From contig NZ_JADQDP010000001.1 in NCBI RefSeq assembly GCF_015694735.1, positions 930,001 through 994,000 on the forward strand: DNA of 64,000 nucleotides, read 5' to 3'. The position numbers and the translations under genes are program-made. Source of the DNA: Hymenobacter properus. GTDB lineage: Bacteria; Bacteroidota; Bacteroidia; Cytophagales; Hymenobacteraceae. This document shows, piece after piece, positions 1 through 9,156 of this stretch (the first letter of the stretch is position 1; every line of letters begins with the position of its first letter). The notes under the pieces were generated by a model. It was not told the DNA's origin, ran no database searches, and was given only the letters and a program-made list of their open reading frames with translations.

Positions 1-3000
1 CTCCAGCAGCAGCTGGCAGAGGTCGGCTTCCTCGTAGGGCTTGGTGAGGCAGGCGTTCATGCCGGCGGCCAGGTAGGCGGCGCGGTCGGCCTCGAAGGCA
101 TTGGCGGTGAGGGCAATGATGGGCACGCGGGCCCGTGCCATTTCGGGGTGGCGGCGGATGGCCTCGGTTACTTGCACGCCGGTCAGGCCGGGCATGCGGA
201 TGTCGAGCAGGGCCGCATCGAAAGGCTGCTTGAGCAGCTCGGCTAGGGCATCGCGCCCGTTGCTCACGGGCGTCACCTGCACGCCCCAGTGCTCGAGCAC
301 GGCCATGGCAATGCGCTGGTTTACCACATTGTCTTCGGCCAGCAGCACGCGCAGGCCGCGCAGGTTTTCGCAGGCCAGGCGCGCGGGGGCGGGCGCAGGT
401 GCCTCAGCAGCCTCCTGGGCCCGCGGCAGGGTGAGCAGGAACATGAAAACGGTGCCCTGGCCGGGCCGGCTGCTCAGGCGCAGGGCACCGCCCATTTGTG
501 CCACCAGCTGCTGGCTGATGGCCAGGCCCAGGCCGGTGCCCCCGTAGCGGCGGCTGGTGTCGGCCGAGGCCTGGGCAAAAGCGTCGAAGATGTGTATCTG
601 CTCTTTCACCGAAATACCGATGCCGGTGTCTTCGACGCGGAAGTGCACCGTCAGGGCTTCGGCATTCTCCTCTATCACATCAGCCCCGAGGCGAACCTGC
701 CCTTTTTCCGTGAATTTGATGGCGTTGGAAAGCAGGTTGAGCAGCACCTGGTGCAGGCGGTAGGCGTCGCCCACCACGCGGGGCACGGCCGCGGCCAAGG
801 GTTCTACCACCAGGGCCAGGCCTTTGGCGGCGGCCAGGGCGGCCACCGTCTGGCCGGCCCCCTGCAGGGCCATGCGCAGGTCGAAGGGCGCCCGGTTGAG
901 CGGGGCGTGCTGGGTGGTGATTTTGGCCATGTCGAGCACGTCGTTGAGCAGGGCCAGCAGGTGCTGGCCGGCGTGCTGCATGGTGGCCAGGTAGTCACGC
1001 TGGGCGGGCGTGAGCTCGGTTTTCTGCAGCAGCGAGGCCATGCCCAGCACGCCGTTGAGGGGGGTGCGGATTTCGTGGCTCATGCGGGCCAGGAAGTCTT
1101 CCTTGGCCTGCGCGTTTTCCTCGGCTTCCCACTTGGCTTGCTGCAGGGCCTTCTGGGCCAGAATGCCCTCCGTCACGTCGTAGCCCGAGGCCACCACGTA
1201 GGTGGGGTAGCCTTCCTCGCGCACTTCGTAGGTGTAATACTGCAGGTAGCGCCGCTCGCCGCCACCGGCCAGCACCTGCACCACGCCGGATTGCACCTGC
1301 TGCGTATCGCCCAAGTAAGCCTGCACGGCCGCGTGGTGCTCGGCCGGAATGGCCTGCTGCAGCGAGCGGCCCACCAGCTGGGCCGCAGGCAGGCCCATGA
1401 GGCGCTCAATGGCTGGGTTCACCGACAGCACCACGCCGGCCAGGTCGTGGGTGCAGATTAGGGCCTGGGAGTAGTACACCAGGTCGTGGTACTGCTTTTC
1501 GCGGCGTTCCAGGGCCTGGCGGGCCTGCTTCACGGCGGTCACGTCGGTGCTGATGGTCAGGATGTCGAACTGGCCGTCCAGGCGCCGCAGGGGGCGCTTG
1601 TGCACGTTGAAGTAGCGGGTTTCGCCGGTTTTCAGCGTGAACGGCATTTCCTTCACCTGCGGCTGCTGGGTGGTGCGCACCAGTTGGTTGAGGGCCTGCA
1701 TCTGCCGCATTTCCTCGCGCACCGGCTCGGACGCTCCCTCCGGCTGCCAGTGGCTGCCGTGCCCAATCATGGTTTCGTAGGCGGGGTTGGCAAACGACAC
1801 CGCGCCGCTGGGGTCTACCAGGTAGAGCACGTTGGGCAGGGCGTCGAGAATCTGGCGCACGAAGTTTTGCTGCACCTGCAGCATTTGCTGCACCTCGTGC
1901 TGCAGCTTTTCGGCCGTGTAGCGCGCCGTGATGTCGATGCCCGCCCCTACCACCATGCGCAGCTGGCCGTCGGCGTCGAACACGGGCCGCAGGTGCCGCA
2001 CTATCAGCTGGGGGCGCTGCTTGCGGTCGGTGCGCATTTCCTCCCAGGTCACGTCGGTGCGGGTGCGCACGGCCAGGTCGAAGTACTGCTCCCGCTGCTC
2101 GGCGATGCCGGCCGGCTGCCGGTCCCCGCGCAGGGCAAAGTATTCCGCATTGGTGAGCCCGATGGCCTGTTGCCGGATTTGGGGGTCCGAAATCGACGAG
2201 GGGTTCACAAACAAGAACCGGTGCTTGGCGTCGAACACGGCCACGTCGACGGGCAGCAGGTTGAGAATGGATTCGTAGAACTCCCGCTGCCGGGCCAGCT
2301 TTTCCTCGGCTTGCTTGCGCGCCGTAATTTCGAAGCCCGAGCTGATGACCCGCAGGGCACCGTCGGCATCGCGGGCGGAGCGGTAGCGAAGCAAAAAGTG
2401 GACGGGCCCGTCGGGGCCGGGGCGCATTTCCTCCCACACCACCTCGCCCTCGGTTTTCACTGCCTCGGCAAAGGCGGCCTGGCGGGCCTGCATAATGGCC
2501 TCGGGCCGCTGCCGCGGGGGGCCGGTTTCGGAGCTGGTTTTGCCCAGCATCCAGGCGCGCACGGCGGGGTCGGGTTCCACGGCCGGGTTCACAAACAGGT
2601 AGCGGTGCTCGGCGTCGAACACGGCCACCGCCGAGGGCACTTGCTCCAGCACCCCCTCGTAAAAGGCCCGCTGCTCGGCCAGGCGCTGCTCGGCCAGGTG
2701 GCGCTCGGTCACGTTGGTGAGGTAGAGCGACACGAAGGGCTGCTCCGGCACGGCCACGGCCGAAAACTGGTAGTGCTGCCCCGCCACGTCCAGCGTCCGC
2801 CGGGACGCCAAGGGCGCGTGCAACGCCTCCTCCGCCAAGGCCTGCAGGCGCTGCGGCACGGTGCCCGGCGCTTCGGCGGCCAGGGCATCGAGCAGCAGCC
2901 GGGCCGCCGGGTTGGCATAGTCGACTTCGCCGGCAGCCGTGAGCCGCAGGATGGCGTTGGGGCTTTGGGCCGGGATGTAGGAGAGCGTGCGTAGCTCTTC

Positions 3001-3528
3001 GTCGCGGCGGTGGCGCTCGGTCACGTCGCGGTAGCAAATCAGGCGGCCCGCCCCCACGGTATCCAGCACCAGGTAGTCCAGCTCCACCACGCGGCCATCT
3101 GCCAGCGTAAATTCTTCCTGCAGCACCGTTTGCCCGGCGGCGTGCAGCGCCCGCGCCCGCGCCATGAAGGCGGCGGGGTCGGCAAAGGCCTCGTCGATGT
3201 GCACCGCGGCGTAGGGAATGGGCGGGCCACCTTCGGCCGGCCCTGCCACGGGCGGCAGCCCAAACAGCTCCCAGAAGTGCTGGTTCACGAACTGAATCTG
3301 CCCGGCCTGGTCGACCAGCACCAGGCCGGCCTGCAGGTTTTGCACCAGGGCCGTGAGCTGGGTGTGCTGGTGCTGGGCGCTGCTGGCGGTGTGGGCCAGC
3401 TGGTTTTCGAGGGCGGTTAGGCGGGCCTGCGCCTCGGCCAGTGCGGCTTCGGCCTGCGCGCGGCGGTCCTGCTCCGCACGCAGCTGCGCGGCCCATTCGG
3501 CATCAGAGAAAGTAGAAACGGGGTTCAT
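1..3528 (-). CDS. Hybrid sensor histidine kinase with six PAS domains (partial, C-terminus off the left edge)
   Basis: The frame runs unbroken from ATG at 3528 to base 1, giving 1176 visible residues. A short coiled-coil start is followed by six PAS domains (beginning near residues 60, 186, 296, 426, 563 and 685), several with the FVN or FAN signature. Next come an H-box (MSHEIRTP, His818), an N-box (LLSNAIKF, about 932), G-boxes (DTGIGIS, GGTGLGLAIS) and a receiver domain with LLDIRMPG, Asp1109 the expected phospho-acceptor. No transmembrane segment is seen, so it is probably cytosolic and senses through PAS ligands or partners. The receiver is nearly complete at the edge; an Hpt domain may follow outside. 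The signal is unknown. It is divergent from the kinase at 3879. Confidence 0.95.
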   Translation of the reverse strand, partial: MNPVSTFSDAEWAAQLRAEQDRRAQAEAALAEAQARLTALENQLAHTASSAQHQHTQLTALVQNLQAGLVLVDQAGQIQFVNQHFWELFGLPPVAGPAEGGPPIPYAAVHIDEAFADPAAFMARARALHAAGQTVLQEEFTLADGRVVELDYLVLDTVGAGRLICYRDVTERHRRDEELRTLSYIPAQSPNAILRLTAAGEVDYANPAARLLLDALAAEAPGTVPQRLQALAEEALHAPLASRRTLDVAGQHYQFSAVAVPEQPFVSLYLTNVTERHLAEQRLAEQRAFYEGVLEQVPSAVAVFDAEHRYLFVNPAVEPDPAVRAWMLGKTSSETGPPRQRPEAIMQARQAAFAEAVKTEGEVVWEEMRPGPDGPVHFLLRYRSARDADGALRVISSGFEITARKQAEEKLARQREFYESILNLLPVDVAVFDAKHRFLFVNPSSISDPQIRQQAIGLTNAEYFALRGDRQPAGIAEQREQYFDLAVRTRTDVTWEEMRTDRKQRPQLIVRHLRPVFDADGQLRMVVGAGIDITARYTAEKLQHEVQQMLQVQQNFVRQILDALPNVLYLVDPSGAVSFANPAYETMIGHGSHWQPEGASEPVREEMRQMQALNQLVRTTQQPQVKEMPFTLKTGETRYFNVHKRPLRRLDGQFDILTISTDVTAVKQARQALERREKQYHDLVYYSQALICTHDLAGVVLSVNPAIERLMGLPAAQLVGRSLQQAIPAEHHAAVQAYLGDTQQVQSGVVQVLAGGGERRYLQYYTYEVREEGYPTYVVASGYDVTEGILAQKALQQAKWEAEENAQAKEDFLARMSHEIRTPLNGVLGMASLLQKTELTPAQRDYLATMQHAGQHLLALLNDVLDMAKITTQHAPLNRAPFDLRMALQGAGQTVAALAAAKGLALVVEPLAAAVPRVVGDAYRLHQVLLNLLSNAIKFTEKGQVRLGADVIEENAEALTVHFRVEDTGIGISVKEQIHIFDAFAQASADTSRRYGGTGLGLAISQQLVAQMGGALRLSSRPGQGTVFMFLLTLPRAQEAAEAPAPAPARLACENLRGLRVLLAEDNVVNQRIAMAVLEHWGVQVTPVSNGRDALAELLKQPFDAALLDIRMPGLTGVQVTEAIRRHPEMARARVPIIALTANAFEADRAAYLAAGMNACLTKPYEEADLCQLLLE

Positions 3529-3878
3529 AGCCGGGTGCAGCGCATGAGTTGCTTGTTAAGCCGGCCAGCAGTCGTAATGATGTTTGCCTACTGGCGAATA
3601 AAGCAAAGCTCAACCGCCCTCCAAAGTACGCCACCCGGGCGGTTCCTCCTATCAAAAGCCGCTTCATCCCCATTTATCGGCCATTTTTTCTTCGATATGT
3701 AACCCCCTCTTGCTCCCTTTCCCGCTCCTGCTGCTTCAACGCAGCGGCCTTGCCTGCGAGCTGGCATTTGCGCGCAGGTACGCGCAAAGCGGCGCCGGGT
3801 GGGTTGTTTTGCATTTCCTTGTTTGCACACCGCGCCCGCCGGGCGCGGGCCGCGCGGGCGGCAGCTTTTCCTTCGCAC
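3529..3878. other. Intergenic region between divergent kinases
   Basis: These 350 bases separate two divergent kinase genes and must hold both promoters. An open frame continues upstream of the plus-strand kinase start, but its residues look non-coding (Arg/Ala-rich, no domain), so I do not extend the gene. I see no repeat, RNA gene or clear terminator here. Confidence 0.5.
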
Positions 3879-5336
3879 ATGTCCCTCAAACTCAAAATCC
3901 GCCTCAGCGTGTTTCTGCTGCTATTGCTGCTGCTGGGGCTGGGCGGCTACGCTTTTTTTACCATCAGCTACCTCGAAAACGGAGCCCACGGCATCGAGCA
4001 GCACGATTTTAACATGGCCCGCTCCACGGTGCTGCTGTTTCTGGTGGCGGGCACGGCCGTGGGCGTCACCATGATGGTGCGGCTGCCGCGCGTGGTGGTG
4101 CGCCCGCTGCGCCGCCTCACCGTGGACGTGGAGAAGGTGGCCGGCCCCGGCCCCGCCACCCGCGTGGGCGTGGGCCGGCGCGACGAAGTGGGCTCGGTGG
4201 CCACCGCCGTGAACCGGGTGCTCAGCCAGGCTCAAACCGAGCTGCGCGCCACCCTGGCCGAGCTTTTCACCGAGCGCAACCGCATGGACAGCCTGGTGAG
4301 AAGCCTAGACGAGGGCCTGCTGCTGCTCGATGAGCATCAAACCATCATCCTGGCCAACCCCGTGGCCTGCGACCTGCTGGGCCTCCGCCCGGCCGAGCTC
4401 GAAGGCCGGTCCGCCGCCGCGGTAGCCGAAACCAACGAGCTGCTGCGTGAGCTGCTGGCCCCCCTGGCCGCCCACAACCTGGCCGGCGACGACGTGCCCG
4501 ACCCCGTGTTCACGTTTCCGCACAAGGGCGACGCACCGCACTACCAGCTCAGCATCAGCCCCATCGAGATGACCAACGGTGGGCCGCCCGCCAAGCCCAC
4601 GCCCGGCGGCCACATCTTCTGCCTGCGCAATGTGTCCGATTTCAAGAAGCTCGACGAGGTGAAATCGACCTTTTTGGCTACCATTTCGCACGAGCTCAAA
4701 ACGCCCCTGGCCAGCATCAAGCTTAGCCTCATGCTGCTGCAAAACGACCGCACCGACGCCGCCGAGCGCCAGCGCCTGGCCGCCGGCATCGGCGAAGAAA
4801 CCCAGCGCCTGCTGAGCATGGTGGGCCAGCTCATTGACGTGGCGCGCCTCGACGCGGGCGCCGGCATCAAGCTCGACGTGCAGCCCATGCGCCTGGGCGA
4901 GGTCATCGGCTACGCCACCCAGACCGTGCGCCCCCAGCTGGCCGATAAGGAATTGCAGCTCGACGTGCAGGTGCCCGAAGCATTGCCCGCCGTGCAGGGC
5001 GACGTGGAAAAAACCACCTGGGTGCTCATCAACCTGCTGTCCAACGCCATCCGCTACTCGCCTCCGGCGGCACCGCTGGTAGTGCGCGTGTTGCCCTGGG
5101 GCGAGATGGTGCGCGTGAGCGTGGAAGACTGCGGCCCCGGCATTCCGGCTGAGTACCATAAGCGCATCTTTCAGCGCTTTGCCGGCGTGCCGGGCCAGAC
5201 GGCCAAGGGCAGCAGCTCGGGCTTGGGGCTGAGTATTTCGCGGGAATTCATCCACGCGCAGGGCGGGCAGCTATGGGTTGAAAGCCAGCCACAAAAGGGC
5301 AGCCGATTCCTTTTTACCCTCCCAATTTCAGCTTAA
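3879..5336 (+). CDS. Membrane-bound HAMP/PAS sensor histidine kinase
   Basis: 485 residues from the ATG at 3879, chosen because a hydrophobic helix starts right after it (MSLKLKIRLSVFLLLLLL). There are two membrane segments (about 8-28 and 47-67), a HAMP linker (about 70-120), a PAS domain with a LDEGLLLLDEH start (about 140-250), an H-box TISHELKTP with His271 the likely phosphorylated residue, an N-box LLSNAIRYSP and G-boxes DCGPGIP and SSGLGLSIS. It should autophosphorylate and pass phosphate to a response regulator, but none is adjacent, so its partner is unknown. The periplasmic loop is very short, which suggests sensing in the membrane or cytosol. The layout resembles KdpD/NtrY-type accessory kinases, but I cannot assign a stimulus. 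Confidence 0.93.
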   Translation: MSLKLKIRLSVFLLLLLLLGLGGYAFFTISYLENGAHGIEQHDFNMARSTVLLFLVAGTAVGVTMMVRLPRVVVRPLRRLTVDVEKVAGPGPATRVGVGRRDEVGSVATAVNRVLSQAQTELRATLAELFTERNRMDSLVRSLDEGLLLLDEHQTIILANPVACDLLGLRPAELEGRSAAAVAETNELLRELLAPLAAHNLAGDDVPDPVFTFPHKGDAPHYQLSISPIEMTNGGPPAKPTPGGHIFCLRNVSDFKKLDEVKSTFLATISHELKTPLASIKLSLMLLQNDRTDAAERQRLAAGIGEETQRLLSMVGQLIDVARLDAGAGIKLDVQPMRLGEVIGYATQTVRPQLADKELQLDVQVPEALPAVQGDVEKTTWVLINLLSNAIRYSPPAAPLVVRVLPWGEMVRVSVEDCGPGIPAEYHKRIFQRFAGVPGQTAKGSSSGLGLSISREFIHAQGGQLWVESQPQKGSRFLFTLPISA

Positions 5337-5677
5337 ACCCGCACAAAAAAAGTTTTAGATTTAACTATTAGGCACAAAAACGCACTGCTTAATAGCGCTA
5401 TTCTTTCGTGCGCAGGGTGACTCGCTTGGCCAAATGCGGCGGCGCCAAAATCAGATGCCGAAAGCTAGGCGTTTTCCGGCACGAAACCTAGCTTCTAAGC
5501 ACCTTCCTTGCCCCGCCAAAAACTGAAGGTTGCAAGCTCTAAAAATGCGCCGCTGAGACTTAATGTGGGGCCGCTAGCCGCAGCGCGACCAGCCCCGATG
5601 GCGCATTTCCCGTATTTGGGCTACTTTGGCTGAATTGTGTGCGGCGAGCTGCCGCGCCAGCAGCAACGACGGCTCCT
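5337..5677. other. Intergenic region, 341 bases
   Basis: No gene is supported here. A TACTTTG box at 5622-5628 may be the promoter -7 element of the AsmA-like gene that starts at 5678. Its upstream element is unclear. Nothing else stands out. Confidence 0.4.
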
Positions 5678-8600
5678 ATGAAATTACTCTCCTTCCGGCG
5701 CATACTAGCGGCAGTACTTCTGCTGGTGGTGGTGGGCGGAGTGGCGGTGGTGTGGCTGGTGGGCAGCGAATACGGACGGCGCTTGGTAGCGCAAAAAGTG
5801 CGCTTCGCCCTCACCCACGACTCGGAGCTGGTGCTGGAGCCGTTTGAAGTGGAGTTTTCGCCCTGGCGCGATTTCCCGCACCTCACGGCCTCCATCCACC
5901 ACATTGCCCTTACCGATACCTCGTTTCGGCGGCGCATGCCGGTGCTGCGCATGGGCCGCGCCGACCTGCGCCTGGAGCTGCTGCCGCTGCTGCGCCGCCA
6001 GGTGCGGGTGGAGCGGCTGGCCCTGACCGACGTGGACTTTCGGGAGCGGGTCGACTCGCTGGGCCGCTCCTGGGGGCTGCGCGGCAAGCGCAAGCGCGGT
6101 ACCGGCCAGGCGCCGGCCCTCAATCTCAAGCTAGATGAGCTGCTGGTTAACAATTTCAATTTCAGCTCACACAACGGCTACCTGCGCACGGCCTTCGGTG
6201 CTCACGCCGACGCAGCCCGGTTGTCGGTGCGCCTGAAGGGCGGGGTGATGCATGTGACCGGTACCCTCAACGGGCAGCTGAGCTACCTGCGCACCCGCGC
6301 CGGCACGCTGTTCGAGCAAGAGCCGGTGCAGGCCTGGGTGCACTACAAATACACCTTCGAGAACCGGAAGGGGCTGCTGTACCGCACCCGCGCCACCCTC
6401 AACGGCGACACCATTCGCGTGAGCGGCACCCACACCGTGGACCCCGACGAGCCGGCCGGCACGCTGCTGAACCTGCGCTTCGTGGGCAACCAGCCGCTCG
6501 TGGACGTGCTGCACGCTGCCCTGCCCCCGCGCCTCGAGCCCTACCTGGCCGGGGCCACCAGTCCCAGCAAGGCCCACATCCACTACCGCATCACGGGCCT
6601 TAGCGGGCCCAAAGTGACGCCCCACAACGTGTTGCGCTTCAACCTGCAGGCCGCCAGCCTGAAATGGCCCGGCGAGGGCCGCCACATCACCCGCTGGGAC
6701 CTGGCCGGCACCTACGACAACGGCCCCCGGCACAACATCCGCTCCACGGTGCTTACCCTCAAGCGCTGCCGCATTTACTCGGCCGCCGGGCAGCTCGACG
6801 CGGCCCTGACGCTGCGCGACTTCAAGCGGCCCTTCGTTGACGGCCGGTTCCGGGGCCGCGCCGGGCTGGCCGAGCTGGCGGCCGTGGTGTCGCCGGGCCG
6901 TTGGCGGGCCCGCGGCGGCGTGGCCGACCTCGACGTGCGGGTGCGGGGCCTGCTGCCGCCCCCGCCCAACCGGCCCGACCTGGGTACGCGCAAAAACCTG
7001 ACGCTCAACGGCACCGTGAACCTGCACCAGGCGTCTTTCCGCTTGCCCCTGCGCGGCGCCGACATTTCGGCCCTCGACGTGAAGGTGGGGCTGCGAGACA
7101 GCCTGTGGCGGCTTTCCAACGCCGCGGGCGTGCTCAATGGCATGCGCTTTCAGGCCTCGGCCACCACGGTGCATTTGCTGGACTACCTGACCGGGCAACA
7201 CCCCACGGCCCGCATCAGCGGCAACTTTGCGGTGGACGAGCTGCGGGTGCTCACGCTGCGCCGCCTGCTGCGCCCCCTGCCCCGGGAGGCCGGGCCGGGC
7301 TTCTCGCCCACCAGCCTGCCCAAGCGCGCCCGCAATGCCCGCGACCGGGCCCAGCTGGCCGCCACGCTGGGCAGCGAGCTAATTCCGCCCGGCCTGTTGC
7401 TCGATGCCAACCTGCGCTGCCAGCGGCTGCTACTGGCCACCGACACGCTCGAAAACCTAGCCGTGACCGTGCGCCACGACGGCCAGCAGGTGCAGCTGCG
7501 GAACCTGGCCGGCCGCGTGTGGGGCGGCGATGTGCGCGGCAACGTGCACTGGCCCACCGACCCCGACAACCGTGTGGCGCCGGTAGACTATAACCTGGCC
7601 GTGCATTTTGCCACCTTCAACTACCGGCAGTTTGTGGAGCGCTTCACCCGGCCCGCGCCCAATGCCGCGCGCAAGGCCAAAGCCCGGGCGAAAACCCAGG
7701 AAGACCAGTCGGGCGAGCGCACGCCGGCCCTGCGTGACCTGCTGCTGGCCGCCAACGGCCACCTGACCCTCGACATTGACCACGTGCAGCTGCCCGAAGA
7801 CGAGAGCATGGGCCACGTGAGCCTGCAGTTGGTGAAAACCGGCTCCCTGCTGCGCCTCCCCTACCTGCGCTTCCGCACGCCCGAGGGCGGCTACGGCGAA
7901 GCCCAGGCCACGGCCGAGACCGAAGGCTTCCGCCTGACGGCGGCCGACGCCGACGTAACCCTGCGCTACGCCACCCTGGACGTGACGCGCCTGCTGGGCC
8001 TCATTTCCAGCCTCACCACGCCCCCCGATACCGTGCCCACGGCCCGCAGCCTGGCCCGCATCGAGCGCAAGGCCACGCGCCGCGCCCAGCGCCAGCAAGC
8101 CGGCGGCAACTATTCGCTGCTCTCTAACGGCCTGCTGAGTGCCGTGCTGCGCGTGGAAGCCGACGAGGTGCACTACGGCCCGCTGCGCGGCAGCCGGTTC
8201 CGGTTGGTGTCGCACCTGCTCGAGGGCGAGGCCAAGCTCGATAATTGCTCGGTGGAGGTATTGCAGGGCAACATTCAGCTCAGCGGCTCCATGCGCAGCA
8301 CGGCTAACCGCGGCCACCACCCCACCCAACTGCAAATGCGCCTCCAGGACGTGGAGCTGCCGGCCCTGTTTGCCGGGGCCAGCAGCATGGGTCTGAACGT
8401 ATTAAATGGCGAAAATATCCGGGGCAGCCTGCGCGGCGTGGCCGACATTCGCACCGACCTCGGCCGGAAGTTTCTGCCCAATTTTATGAAGACGGACGGC
8501 TACCTGAAGGTGGATTTCCGCAACCTGGAGCTCATCAACGTGGAGGCGCTGATGGAGGCCCTGAAATTTATGAAAGCCGAGCGCACGGGCCACCTCTACT

Positions 8601-8992
8601 TTGAGCCCGTGACGGGCGAGTTCTTGCTTACGCAGGGCCAGCTCATCATCCCCGGCCTGCGGCTGGATAGCAACCTAAGTAACCTCGAAATCAGCGGGCA
8701 TTACGGCTTGGAAGGCGCTACCAACCTGTTTATCGGCCTTAAGCCCCTGCAGGCGCTCTTCGGCAACAACGACAAGCGCATCGAGCGCATTCAGCGCGGC
8801 GAGCAGGTAAGCCACTCCGATAACGGCAAGCTCACCTACGTGAACTTGCGCCGCACCGCCCCGAAAGAGAAATACAAAGTCCGCTTGTTTCAGCGCGACG
8901 AGCAGCGCGAGGCCATGACGCGACTGCGCCAGCAATACCGAGACTACCTCACCACCCAGCGCCTCGATACAACGGTGCGGCTACTGCGGTAA
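5678..8992 (+). CDS. AsmA-like envelope protein
   Basis: 1104 residues from ATG 5678, placed at the start of the signal-anchor (KLLSFRRILAAV, hydrophobic to about residue 28). The rest is a long run of beta-rich repeats with phrases such as LRLELLPLLRRQVRVERLAL near the N-terminus and a C-terminal block with NLSNLEISGHYG. This is the usual look of AsmA/TamB-type proteins, which sit in the inner membrane with a large periplasmic part and are thought to help move lipids to the outer membrane. The exact cargo is unknown. No partner gene is adjacent. The protein is longer than E. coli AsmA (about 617 residues) but typical of Bacteroidetes homologues. Confidence 0.85.
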   Translation: MKLLSFRRILAAVLLLVVVGGVAVVWLVGSEYGRRLVAQKVRFALTHDSELVLEPFEVEFSPWRDFPHLTASIHHIALTDTSFRRRMPVLRMGRADLRLELLPLLRRQVRVERLALTDVDFRERVDSLGRSWGLRGKRKRGTGQAPALNLKLDELLVNNFNFSSHNGYLRTAFGAHADAARLSVRLKGGVMHVTGTLNGQLSYLRTRAGTLFEQEPVQAWVHYKYTFENRKGLLYRTRATLNGDTIRVSGTHTVDPDEPAGTLLNLRFVGNQPLVDVLHAALPPRLEPYLAGATSPSKAHIHYRITGLSGPKVTPHNVLRFNLQAASLKWPGEGRHITRWDLAGTYDNGPRHNIRSTVLTLKRCRIYSAAGQLDAALTLRDFKRPFVDGRFRGRAGLAELAAVVSPGRWRARGGVADLDVRVRGLLPPPPNRPDLGTRKNLTLNGTVNLHQASFRLPLRGADISALDVKVGLRDSLWRLSNAAGVLNGMRFQASATTVHLLDYLTGQHPTARISGNFAVDELRVLTLRRLLRPLPREAGPGFSPTSLPKRARNARDRAQLAATLGSELIPPGLLLDANLRCQRLLLATDTLENLAVTVRHDGQQVQLRNLAGRVWGGDVRGNVHWPTDPDNRVAPVDYNLAVHFATFNYRQFVERFTRPAPNAARKAKARAKTQEDQSGERTPALRDLLLAANGHLTLDIDHVQLPEDESMGHVSLQLVKTGSLLRLPYLRFRTPEGGYGEAQATAETEGFRLTAADADVTLRYATLDVTRLLGLISSLTTPPDTVPTARSLARIERKATRRAQRQQAGGNYSLLSNGLLSAVLRVEADEVHYGPLRGSRFRLVSHLLEGEAKLDNCSVEVLQGNIQLSGSMRSTANRGHHPTQLQMRLQDVELPALFAGASSMGLNVLNGENIRGSLRGVADIRTDLGRKFLPNFMKTDGYLKVDFRNLELINVEALMEALKFMKAERTGHLYFEPVTGEFLLTQGQLIIPGLRLDSNLSNLEISGHYGLEGATNLFIGLKPLQALFGNNDKRIERIQRGEQVSHSDNGKLTYVNLRRTAPKEKYKVRLFQRDEQREAMTRLRQQYRDYLTTQRLDTTVRLLR

Positions 8993-9017
8993 GCTGCTCT
9001 TAATTCCGGAAAGCAAA

Positions 9018-9118
9018 CCGTCATGCAGAGCGCAGCGAAGCATCTCGCTTGCGCAGCGCAACCCCATCGAATAAGTTACTCCCCCAAGCGAGATGCTTCG
9101 CTGCGCTCTGCATGACGG
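9018..9118. repeat. Dispersed palindromic repeat, copy 1
   Basis: Perfect 34-base inverted arms (9018-9051 and 9085-9118) around a 33-base spacer. The arms carry the core GCGCAGCGAAGCATCTCGC shared with copies 3 and 4. It lies between the AsmA-like gene and the hydrolase gene and ends 38 bases before the latter's start. Spurious reading frames through such arms give peptides like CFAALCMT. Confidence 0.9.
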
Positions 9119-9156
9119 TCTTTTGGGCCGTTCCTTTGCCTACCATTCAATTACCT

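Noticed and set aside
289..2994. Long plus-strand frames (289-1461 and 1486-2994)
   Set aside because: Antisense to the kinase; His/Gly/Gln-rich products typical of shadows in high-GC genes.
1406..3496. 696-codon minus-strand open frame
   Set aside because: Its product is Arg/Ala/Gly-rich with no domain, while the other minus frame over the same bases encodes six PAS domains and the kinase core.
3549..3878. N-terminal extension of the HAMP/PAS kinase
   Set aside because: Not coding-like; the signal/anchor helix begins right after ATG 3879.
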